Shown: piece after piece, positions 34,172 through 41,616 of the stretch
Numbering within the stretch: the first letter of the stretch is position 1
Layout: every line of letters begins with the position of its first letter
Origin: Verrucomicrobiota bacterium
Lineage (GTDB): Bacteria; Verrucomicrobiota; Verrucomicrobiia; Opitutales; UBA2995
NCBI GenBank assembly: GCA_027622555.1
Contig: JAQBYJ010000028.1
Coordinates: 1 to 59,357, forward strand
Length of the DNA stretch: 59,357 bases
Direction: 5' to 3'
Notes under the pieces: generated by a model
Told to the model about the DNA's origin: nothing
What the model saw: only the letters and a program-made list of their open reading frames with translations
Database searches by the model: none
Translations under genes and position numbers: made by a program

Positions 34172-34711
34172 ATGGATTGGTGGTCATCGTTTATATCCCA
34201 GGCTGGCGATTGGTGGGGGGCTTCCCTACCTTTGCTGGCACTTATTGTGCTAGTTGGTTTTTTTATGACCGGGCTCATCGGTTGTATTCTGCCAGTGGTT
34301 CCCGGACCGGCAATTGTGTGGATCGGCATGGTCATTCATAAAATCTGGGTGCCGGAAGCGTCGGCGCATTGGATGTTAATCCTGATTGCCGGTGTATTTG
34401 TTGGGATTACCTTTTTGATGGACTATGTCCTAACTATTCTCGGTGCGAAAAAATTTGGTGCATCAAGGAAGGGAGCTGTTGGAGCACTAGTAGGTGGATT
34501 TGTGGGATTTATTATCCCCCCATTCCTTATCTGGCTTATTATTGGTCCATTTGTTGGCGCTTTGATTGGAGAATTATTGGACGGTCAAAACCTTCAGCAA
34601 GCGAGTCGTGTTGGCTGGGGCAGCTTTCTTGGGACGATTGCGGCATATGTTTCTAAACTTACCATTTGTTTTTTGATTATTGCTGCTTTTATGGTGAACA
34701 CTGTTTTTTAA
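34172..34711 (+). CDS. DUF456 domain-containing membrane protein
   Basis: This 179-residue protein has four or five membrane helices. GLIGCILPVVPGPAIVWIGM near residue 35, FLMDYVLTILGAKKFGASRKG near residue 87 and a Gly-rich GALVGGFVGFIIPP, then GPFVGALIGELL, are DUF456 signatures. The protein is an inner-membrane protein of unknown function. The ATG lies 30 bp beyond the frame of the divergent DUF839 gene. A small gene of unknown function follows 24 bp downstream. Confidence 0.87.
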   Translation: MDWWSSFISQAGDWWGASLPLLALIVLVGFFMTGLIGCILPVVPGPAIVWIGMVIHKIWVPEASAHWMLILIAGVFVGITFLMDYVLTILGAKKFGASRKGAVGALVGGFVGFIIPPFLIWLIIGPFVGALIGELLDGQNLQQASRVGWGSFLGTIAAYVSKLTICFLIIAAFMVNTVF

Positions 34712-34735
34712 TCATTTTCATAAAACTATAAAAAC

Positions 34736-35173
34736 ATGGCTAAAGTAGACACCGAGCTTCTCAAACTGATCCTAACACGCAACGAACTCGATATTCGAGT
34801 GGTTGCCCGTATTATGGACGACATCGAAACTGAAATAAGAAATCAGGTAGATGAGGATAAACCGCCCATGGTCAAAAAGCAGTGGTGCATCATGATCTCT
34901 GATCCGGTGGGATCGTTGCAGGGCAAGGACCACACCGGATGGATTGTTCAGATTCCCGAGGACGATTCGCCAGCCACCACTCAGGAGCGGATCATAAACG
35001 CAGCATATGATTACAATGCTTCCCCGAAAGGCCGAAGGATTCCGGTACAGACAATTGGTGAAGCCTGCGAGGTAGTACCTGCGAGATTCTTCAAGGAGCA
35101 AAACGCTTGGGTAAAAACCAAGGTTCCAGTCTTGATGCTGACGACGGACAATAAGATTCCAAAAGACGCTTAA
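34736..35173 (+). CDS. Conserved-looking hypothetical protein
   Basis: This 145-residue soluble protein begins MAKVDTELLKLILTRNELDI and ends TTDNKIPKDA. It has no signal or membrane segment. Acidic and Pro-containing stretches around DHTGWIVQIPEDDSPATTQE and a long helix at residues 5-40 are visible, with no motif that I can assign. Good coding character and the ATG close to the DUF456 gene support a real gene. It overlaps the convergent DUF445 gene by 4 bp at the 3' end. The function is unknown. Confidence 0.75.
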   Translation: MAKVDTELLKLILTRNELDIRVVARIMDDIETEIRNQVDEDKPPMVKKQWCIMISDPVGSLQGKDHTGWIVQIPEDDSPATTQERIINAAYDYNASPKGRRIPVQTIGEACEVVPARFFKEQNAWVKTKVPVLMLTTDNKIPKDA

Positions 35174-35817
35174 ATAGCCACGTGACCAGTCATCCAGAGC
35201 AACAATAGCTGGATCAAACCTATCACAAATCCTAACACACCACCGAGGAGCTCGATACTGCGAAACTCCTTCGCGGCTATCTTATGTACCAATCGTTCGA
35301 GGTCATCCAAATTGAGTGCCTTGATACGATCTTCCACCAATTTCTTGACGTGGACTCTCTGCTCCAAATCACTGGCGACTTGATCAATGAAAGGTGCGGC
35401 GTGAGTATCGATCTCCGACTTGGCCATCTCTGTAAATTGTGCTACGAGCGAGTCATTAAGAAACCCGCCGATAAAAGGCATAGATCTCAGTTTCTCGACC
35501 AAAGCTTTACCTACCAGTTCATCAATAAACTTGTGAAAATGCGGCGTAAAATCCATCTCACGCAAAGAGGCGGACAGCAGATGCTTTTGCAGAATCTCCT
35601 GCTCGATTATCTCGCCGGTTTGTTCAGCGATTTCTTTTTGCCGCTTGGGAATCAGGCCTTGCCATTTGTAACCCAGTATATTCACCCGATTCTTGGGGTG
35701 AAATAACATCCACACAGCCACCTTGTTGGTAAACCAACCAATGAGAGCGGTAATAAACGGAAGTGAAAAAACGACCAGGTTATCCATAAGAGAAGCTGTC
35801 TTAAATGTATAATTCAA
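35170..35817 (-). CDS. DUF445 family membrane protein
   Basis: This 215-residue protein has an N-terminal helix with FITALIGWFTNKVAVWMLFHP near residue 20 and a C-terminal hydrophobic helix (GGVLGFVIGLIQLLLLWM), with a helical middle part. The first segment, with its GWFTN-KVA-LFHP pattern and RKQKEIA-like QKEIAEQTGE, is characteristic of DUF445. The function is unknown. It is shorter than many family members (about 400 residues), so it represents the compact form. Its last codons overlap the convergent hypothetical gene by 4 bp. Confidence 0.85.
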   Translation of the reverse strand: MNYTFKTASLMDNLVVFSLPFITALIGWFTNKVAVWMLFHPKNRVNILGYKWQGLIPKRQKEIAEQTGEIIEQEILQKHLLSASLREMDFTPHFHKFIDELVGKALVEKLRSMPFIGGFLNDSLVAQFTEMAKSEIDTHAAPFIDQVASDLEQRVHVKKLVEDRIKALNLDDLERLVHKIAAKEFRSIELLGGVLGFVIGLIQLLLLWMTGHVAI

Positions 35818-35898
35818 CCAGGGCGCGAGCAGAAAAAACTTGAGAGAAAATAGCTTGTTTTGACAGCCATCAAAAAGTCTGAACGCTAACCACCTGTT

Positions 35899-36558
35899 AT
35901 GAATCTTGAGCTAACCCCCAATGAATGCCGCGTCCTCGGTTGTATGATTGAGAAATCCATCACAACTCCAGAGAACTATCCCCTTTCTCTCAACAGCCTG
36001 GTCAACGCTTGTAACCAGAAATCAAACCGATCTCCAATCCTTGATCTCGACGAATCAGAAGTTCTCGATGCATTGGACGAATTGCGAGTCCAGCACCTCT
36101 GCTTCAGGGTCGATACAACCGGGTCCCGTGTGCCAAAGTTCAAATATACGGTCCCTGAAAAATGGGAGTTTTCCGCCCGACACCTCTCCATTATCTGCGA
36201 GTTGCTCATTCGTGGACCTCAAACGCCCGGTGAATTGCGAACAAGGGGTGAACGGATGCATGCCTTCCTGGATTTAAACGAAGTAGAATCCACTCTCGAA
36301 CACCTTCAAGAACACGAAGAAGGTCCATTTATCCTGAAGCTGCCCGTGCTTCCCGGAAAAAAAGAGGCACGCTATGCCCAGTTGTTGGGAGGTGAAATTG
36401 AGATTTCTGAAATTCAAGAGGCTGCTCCAGTCGTCATCCAATCAGGACCTTCGCGAAACGAACGAGTCGACCAACTGGAACAACAAGTCACCGAGTTAAA
36501 ATCAGAAGTTGAAGGATTAAAAGCTGCTTTTGCCCGGTTCAAAGAGCAATTTGAGTAA
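35899..36558 (+). CDS. YceH / DUF480 family protein
   Basis: This 219-residue protein starts MNLELTPNECRVLGCMIEKS, the conserved opening of YceH-type proteins, followed by TTPENYPLSLNSLVNACNQKSNR, whose second half marks two winged-helix-like domains. RGPQTPGELRTRGERMHAF near residue 115 is the second hallmark. The last 35 residues are a coiled coil (LEQQVTELKSEVEGLKAAF). The biochemical function is unknown. It is convergent with the mechanosensitive channel gene, with 18 bp between them. Confidence 0.92.
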   Translation: MNLELTPNECRVLGCMIEKSITTPENYPLSLNSLVNACNQKSNRSPILDLDESEVLDALDELRVQHLCFRVDTTGSRVPKFKYTVPEKWEFSARHLSIICELLIRGPQTPGELRTRGERMHAFLDLNEVESTLEHLQEHEEGPFILKLPVLPGKKEARYAQLLGGEIEISEIQEAAPVVIQSGPSRNERVDQLEQQVTELKSEVEGLKAAFARFKEQFE

Positions 36559-36580
36559 TACCTTGGGGCCTGGTATTTAT
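36557..36580. terminator. Possible weak bidirectional terminator
   Basis: AATACC (36557-36562) and GGTATT (36572-36577) form a 6-bp stem between two convergent genes, overlapping both stop regions, with TTATTT after the stem on the plus strand. It is short and A+T rich, so termination would be modest. Confidence 0.3.
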
Positions 36581-37821
36581 TTCCCGATCAGCTCCAAGTC
36601 CTTACCGCTTGGCTTTTGAAAAACCTTCAATTGAAATTGCGGAATCACGGCAAGCAGGTGATCAAATATATCGGCCTGAATATCTTCATAGACGGCCCAT
36701 CGGGTATCTTTGGTAAACACATAGATTTCAATGGGTAGACCTTCAGAGTTTGGTTGAAGCTGTCTAACCAACAAAGTCATATTCTGGTGGACCTGTTCGT
36801 GGTTTCTAAGGTAGGCGAGACAATAGGCTCGAAAGGTGCCAATGTTAGTCAGGTGACGACCATTAATCAGTTCGTTCATATCCGCCTGTCTCGAACTGTT
36901 GTGTTCGTGCACTTCAGCGACCCTTTTATCAAGGTACGGTTTCAAAAGCTCAAACCGCTTGAATTTTTCCATGAGTTCGTCATCGGCAAACCGGACGCTA
37001 TTCATATCTATATTCAATGAACGCTTGACTCGACGACCACCCGCTTCCGACATGCCACGCCAGTTCTTAAATGAATCGGATATCAGATTATATGTCGGAA
37101 TAGTGGTGATAGTCTTATCCCAGTTCTGGATTTTTACGGTGGTTAAGGTTACATCGATAACATCTCCGTCGGCACCGCTTTTTGGCATTTCAATCCAGTC
37201 GCCTACTTGAACCATGTTGTTTACCGAGATTTGAATACCAGCTACAAATCCAAGTATCGCATCTTTAAACACCAATAAAAGTACGGCGGTAACCGCACCT
37301 AAGCCTGAGAAAAAATAGATCGGAGATTTCCCAAACGCGATTGAAAGAATGATGATGATACCAATCAGGTAGATCACCAACTTGACCGCCTGAAGAAATC
37401 CTTTAAGAGGAACACGCTTGGCCTTATCGGAACGATTATAAAGGTCGAGGACCGCATTCAGAAAGGAATCGATCACCCAAATAAATATGAGGATCAGGTA
37501 AATATTGACCCCCATCCTGAGCGCCTGGACAAATTTTTCATTGTCCGCGAAAAAGAACGGTGCCAACCAATTGATCGCAATGGCAGGAACGAAGTGTGAA
37601 AGCCTGATGAGGACGTTATGGTCAATAAGCACATCATCCCAGGAGATCTTACTCCGGCGAATAATAGCGATCACTGTCCTTACTATTATTTGCTTTGCGA
37701 TCAGGTTCAGAACAAAGGCCACGAGGACAATAACAAGAATTCCCGCGACAATCATAACCACATCAATTTGACCTTGTGGAATTCCTGTTTTCAGCAACCA
37801 ATTTTCAAAGCTCTCTATCAT
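36577..37821 (-). CDS. Mechanosensitive ion channel (MscS family, YbdG-like)
   Basis: This 414-residue protein has about five N-terminal membrane helices, then the MscS pore helix and beta domain: FFSGLGAVTAVLLLVFKDAI near residue 170, FVAGIQISVNNMVQVGDWIEMP and TTVKIQNWDKTITTIPTYNLI. The text IPTYNLISDSFKNWRGMSEAGGRR is typical of the YbdG/MSCMiniconductance group. It opens under membrane tension to release solutes. It follows hemW on the minus strand after about 100 bp, probably with its own promoter. It is convergent with the YceH gene. Confidence 0.92.
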   Translation of the reverse strand: MIESFENWLLKTGIPQGQIDVVMIVAGILVIVLVAFVLNLIAKQIIVRTVIAIIRRSKISWDDVLIDHNVLIRLSHFVPAIAINWLAPFFFADNEKFVQALRMGVNIYLILIFIWVIDSFLNAVLDLYNRSDKAKRVPLKGFLQAVKLVIYLIGIIIILSIAFGKSPIYFFSGLGAVTAVLLLVFKDAILGFVAGIQISVNNMVQVGDWIEMPKSGADGDVIDVTLTTVKIQNWDKTITTIPTYNLISDSFKNWRGMSEAGGRRVKRSLNIDMNSVRFADDELMEKFKRFELLKPYLDKRVAEVHEHNSSRQADMNELINGRHLTNIGTFRAYCLAYLRNHEQVHQNMTLLVRQLQPNSEGLPIEIYVFTKDTRWAVYEDIQADIFDHLLAVIPQFQLKVFQKPSGKDLELIGK

Positions 37822-37924
37822 AATAAATAAAATTTAAACGAGGAAGTCAGGAGACAATTCTTGTTGCAAGGGAATTGAGGAAATCAAAACTGCACATAGA
37901 AAAGAGCTCCCATTCCGAAAAAAC

Positions 37925-39067
37925 TTACCCAGCCAGCTCAAGAATCTCGACCGCAATCCTATCTGCAAGTAACTTTCCCTGAAGAGTGAGTTGAATGCTG
38001 TCTTCGTCATTTCCGTCGGCGAGCCCGTCGGATTTTAAATCGAAAAAGAAAGGTTTGAACGTGTCGAGTGACGCACCGGGGAAACGAGCTTCGATCTCCT
38101 TAAGTGAGATGCCCTGCCCTGTTCTAAGTCCAAATATTAAGGAGTCCTCGATTAAATTCGAATCTGTGAGAATTTGAACTTCGCCACGATCTTCAGCAGC
38201 GATAGCTGTTTGGTTTAACCAGAGATTCAAATCGGCAGGATTGCTGTAACGAAGATTGTTATACTGGGATGCAGCAGAAGGGCCGACTCCGATCCATTCC
38301 TTCATTTTCCAGGTATTGAGATTATGAAGACAAGCATATCCAGGCTTACTGAAATTGCTGATTTCGTAATGATCGTAACCCGCATCGCTAAGAAGTTCCC
38401 AAGTGAGTTCGTAGAGGTCAGCGTCTTTCTCAAGGTCCTGTTTTATTTTGCCCTGAGAAAGTTTCACCCAAAGCGCAGTGTCTTCTTCAAACGTAAGACA
38501 GTAGGTGGAAAGATGCTCAGGATCGAGTCGACAAGCTTCAGACAAATCTTGTTTTAAATCCTCAGCCGATTGACCAGGAAGGGCGATCATCAAGTCCAGA
38601 TTTACGTTAGCGAATCCCGCTTCGCGAATCCAGTCATAGGCTTGATAAATTTGATTCGGTCGATGCAAACGACCTAGTCCTTCCAGAAAGCGATCCTGAA
38701 AACTCTGAACTCCCATCGATATACGATTCACCCCGAGATCTCGAAGCACTTTGAGTTTATCCGGCTTGACTGTGCTTGGAGCCATTTCAACGGTCCATTC
38801 GAGCGGAGGTTGCCCCGCGGTCTTCAGGACCAATTCTCCCAGGCGTCGAAGATCGGAAGCCGGAAGCAAGCTCGGGGTTCCCCCACCCCAGAAAATGGTG
38901 TCTATGGGACGGTCGATATTTACCCAGGCTAGTTCTTTTTCCATTCCATCGAGATAACGGTCCAGCTCCTTTCGCTGAGGTTTTTCTTGATAGAAAGCAC
39001 AGAAATCGCAGGTACTTGCACAAAAGGGCACATGACAATATAGACCTAACCCTGTTTCGCGTGTCAT
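37925..39067 (-). CDS. hemW: Heme chaperone HemW (radical SAM, coproporphyrinogen oxidase-like)
   Basis: The ATG at 39067 overlaps the stop of the upstream gene (TGATG) and gives 380 residues. The radical-SAM cluster is C16-x3-C20-x2-C23 (FCASTCDFCAFY), followed by FWGGGTPSLL and GVNRISMGVQSFQD. A HemN_C-type domain occupies the end. The spacing and short length fit HemW, which binds heme and an Fe-S cluster and delivers heme, rather than the true HemN oxidase. The window's aerobic HemF supports this, as HemN would be redundant under oxygen. The gene is translationally coupled to the upstream exported nuclease-like gene. Confidence 0.9.
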   Translation of the reverse strand: MTRETGLGLYCHVPFCASTCDFCAFYQEKPQRKELDRYLDGMEKELAWVNIDRPIDTIFWGGGTPSLLPASDLRRLGELVLKTAGQPPLEWTVEMAPSTVKPDKLKVLRDLGVNRISMGVQSFQDRFLEGLGRLHRPNQIYQAYDWIREAGFANVNLDLMIALPGQSAEDLKQDLSEACRLDPEHLSTYCLTFEEDTALWVKLSQGKIKQDLEKDADLYELTWELLSDAGYDHYEISNFSKPGYACLHNLNTWKMKEWIGVGPSAASQYNNLRYSNPADLNLWLNQTAIAAEDRGEVQILTDSNLIEDSLIFGLRTGQGISLKEIEARFPGASLDTFKPFFFDLKSDGLADGNDEDSIQLTLQGKLLADRIAVEILELAG

Positions 39068-39963
39068 CAATTTGCCCCTTCCCAATGGAGATCGATCCAC
39101 ACGAGGCGATGGTCACTCGCATCCAAATACCCTGGTCCATCATAGACATGAGCGTGGTTTCCGATGACTGCGGCAGGGAAATCAGGGCTTTTTAATATGT
39201 AGTCAATTCGCGTATAAGTATCTTCAGCTTCATAATAATGAGTCCAACGATCTCCTCGAGAATCAACCGCATCTACCATGGCAGCCACCTCATTTTTCCC
39301 GCGATATTGAAGGAGGCGAATCGGCGGGGTTGATTTAGTGTCGTTGAGATCACCCACTATAAGAAACGGAAGTTCATCCCGCTTTTGGAGCTCTAGTATC
39401 CGACCGCGACATGCCAATGCTTCCGATCGTCTCCGATCGTTCGAATGAGGGTCTTCGTCGTAGTCCGACCATTTACTTTTTAGATGCAGGCCGAAGAGCT
39501 TCCATTTAATTCCGTTCGTTTGAAAAACCACTTCCATCATGCCACGTTTAACCGGAATATCACTTTTGAAATAGGAAAAATTCATGTCGGCGTGAGAGAC
39601 AAGATCAATTGGCTTTATCCGACTCAACAATGCCACATGCCTCTCTTCATCGGAACCTTTCGCTACATACTGGTAAGGGTATTCAATCCCCGCTTCCTTG
39701 AGATCGGCTTGGAGTTCCTTTAAATATGGCTCAGTACCCATTTCCTGAATAACCAAAACATCTGGATGAACAGAGAGGATGACGGAACGTAATGCTGCTT
39801 TCTCTTTTTCCGTCTTTGGGAATCCAGGACGATAACGGCTGTCGACCCAGCGATCCACTTCAAGGTAATTGCGAACGTTGTAGGTAGCCACCCGAATTAC
39901 TTCCGCCTTTAAGCTATAAGGGCCAAGGCATAACAAAATAAAAGACAGCGCCGTACGAGCCAT
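39067..39963 (-). CDS. Exported endonuclease/exonuclease/phosphatase family protein
   Basis: This 298-residue protein has a signal peptide (MARTALSFILLCLGPYSLKA, cleavage near residue 20) and a full EEP-fold motif series: VATYNVRNY, VIQEMGTE, GLHLKSKW, IVGDLNDTKST and DASDHRLVWID. The Glu of QEMG, the Asp/Asn of GDLND and the final Asp-His pair are the expected catalytic and metal residues. The substrate may be nucleic acid or phosphate esters outside the cytoplasm, which is not decidable here. The gene lies between an M48 protease and hemW in a tight minus-strand operon, 6 bp after the first and overlapping the second. Confidence 0.88.
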   Translation of the reverse strand: MARTALSFILLCLGPYSLKAEVIRVATYNVRNYLEVDRWVDSRYRPGFPKTEKEKAALRSVILSVHPDVLVIQEMGTEPYLKELQADLKEAGIEYPYQYVAKGSDEERHVALLSRIKPIDLVSHADMNFSYFKSDIPVKRGMMEVVFQTNGIKWKLFGLHLKSKWSDYDEDPHSNDRRRSEALACRGRILELQKRDELPFLIVGDLNDTKSTPPIRLLQYRGKNEVAAMVDAVDSRGDRWTHYYEAEDTYTRIDYILKSPDFPAAVIGNHAHVYDGPGYLDASDHRLVWIDLHWEGAN

Positions 39964-39969
39964 CAGGAA

Positions 39970-41217
39970 TCAAGTTTCACCCTTCATGGCCGACTCCCTC
40001 TCAAGAAGAGTTGGGTGAGAATAATAAAACGCACTGTAGATGGGATGCGGAGTAAGGTTACTCAGGTTCTTCTCGTTCAGCTTACGCAAAGCTCCAATTA
40101 GTGAATGATACTCACCCATAGCATCCCGGGCAAAAGCATCGGCCTCGTATTCGTGTTTTCGAGATAATATACTGAACACCGGGGTTAACCAGGAAGTGAT
40201 CAATCCACTCATGATCGAAAACAAAAGAAAGGCAGGAGCGATACTCGCAACTCCTTCGAATCCGAAACCGGCGTAGAACCAGGAACTCTTGGCCAGGAAG
40301 GCGATCGCCCAAAACGCAAGCAACATTCCCGCCGCAGACATGGCTACCATCTTAGGCACATGACCACGTTTGTAATGACCTATTTCGTGAGCAAGCACGG
40401 CTTTGAGCTCATTCGTTTCGAGCTGCTCCATCAAGGTATCGAACAATACAATGCGGCGAAATTTTCCGAATCCTGTGAAAAATGCGTTGGAGTGTCCTGA
40501 ACGTTTACTGCCATCCATCACTTCAATCGTTTTGGCGGCGAACCCGGAACTATCTGAAAGGTCCATGAGCTGATCCTTAAGTTCGCCAGGTTCCAAGGGC
40601 TCAAGCTTGTTAAACAGAGGCATGATCAACTTGGGATAAAGCACCATCATGGCCAATTGGAAAACAAAGATAACCACAAATCCCCAGATCCACCAATGGG
40701 AACCAAGCCAATCAACTAATTTCAACAACAAGCATATTAAAGGATAACCGATTACAAAACCGATGAGCGTACCTTTCACTTTGTCCGAGATCCATAAGCC
40801 GAGTGTGCTTTTGTTGAATCCATATTTTTCTTCCAATTTAAAGGTGCTGTACCAGTCAAATGGCATATCAGGTATACTTAATACCAAGGTTACTACTACC
40901 AGGTAGCCAGCTTGAGCCCAAAGCGAAGCACCCCAGAAACCTTCGAGCACGTGCCACATCCAGGGCAAAAATCCGCCGAGAATGACCAGAGCCAGAATGA
41001 TGCTTCCATATAAAGAAGTAATAATGCTAAAACGCGTTTTCTCCAAAGAATATGCCACACTTTTGGCGTAAGTTTCCTCCTCCATAACTCCTGCATAGGC
41101 ATCGGGTATTTTCCCGGCGTTGGCGCGAATATTGCGCGCGTTAAGCAGGTCTAAAACAAGTGATTTTACACTGTTGAGGATTAGCAGAAGGAGAAAGGTT
41201 GTCAGTAGCCAATGCAT
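39970..41217 (-). CDS. M48 family membrane metalloprotease (STE24/CAAX type)
   Basis: The ATG at 41217 gives 415 residues that start MHWLLTTFLLLLILNSV, a membrane helix. The longer frame from 41262 adds 15 unlikely residues. About seven hydrophobic helices are seen, with the zinc motif HEIGHYKRGH near residue 275 and the third zinc ligand in HEYEADAFARD. The N-terminal text DWYSTFKLEEKYGFNKST is a hallmark of the Ste24 family. Such enzymes cleave misfolded or lipidated membrane proteins. The gene is the first of an operon with the EEP and hemW genes and diverges from xseB. Confidence 0.93.
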   Translation of the reverse strand: MHWLLTTFLLLLILNSVKSLVLDLLNARNIRANAGKIPDAYAGVMEEETYAKSVAYSLEKTRFSIITSLYGSIILALVILGGFLPWMWHVLEGFWGASLWAQAGYLVVVTLVLSIPDMPFDWYSTFKLEEKYGFNKSTLGLWISDKVKGTLIGFVIGYPLICLLLKLVDWLGSHWWIWGFVVIFVFQLAMMVLYPKLIMPLFNKLEPLEPGELKDQLMDLSDSSGFAAKTIEVMDGSKRSGHSNAFFTGFGKFRRIVLFDTLMEQLETNELKAVLAHEIGHYKRGHVPKMVAMSAAGMLLAFWAIAFLAKSSWFYAGFGFEGVASIAPAFLLFSIMSGLITSWLTPVFSILSRKHEYEADAFARDAMGEYHSLIGALRKLNEKNLSNLTPHPIYSAFYYSHPTLLERESAMKGET

Positions 41218-41324
41218 TGAATGAAAAGTGAGCGTTTTAGGCGACCCCTGGACGTAGCGCAAGTTTTCAAATTCTCTAAAAAGAATTGAAGGATAACATT
41301 GAAAAGAAGAAAGGAACTCTCACT

Positions 41325-41570
41325 GTGGAAAAAGTGAGTAAAACAAAAAAGGATCAGTCCTTTGAGGAAGCATTGAAAGACCTCGAGGCCATAATTGAAG
41401 AATTGGAAACGGGAGATGTACCCCTCTCCGAACTGGTAGACCAATATGAAAAAGGCACACATCTCTTAAAAACCTGCCATGAGCGCTTGAATGAAGCCGA
41501 ATTGAAAATCGAAAAGCTGAGGGAAAAATCCGACCAACCGGTCTTCGAAAACTTTGACCCCGACGAATAA
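41325..41570 (+). CDS. xseB: Exodeoxyribonuclease VII small subunit
   Basis: A GTG at 41325 gives 81 residues and has an acceptable ribosome binding site (AGGA, 9 bases upstream). A second GTG lies at 41334, and the frame reaches back to a TTG at 41286. SFEEALKDLEAIIEELETGDVPL and YEKGTHLLKTCHERLNEAE are conserved across XseB, a helical hairpin that binds XseA. XseA is not in the window. It is followed by dxs 46 bp downstream on the same strand, as in the enteric xseB-ispA-dxs cluster but without ispA. Confidence 0.93.
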   Translation: MEKVSKTKKDQSFEEALKDLEAIIEELETGDVPLSELVDQYEKGTHLLKTCHERLNEAELKIEKLREKSDQPVFENFDPDE

Positions 41571-41616
41571 GAAGCTTTCATACGAGCTTTTAGATTCCCC
41601 TCAACCAAACCAACGA

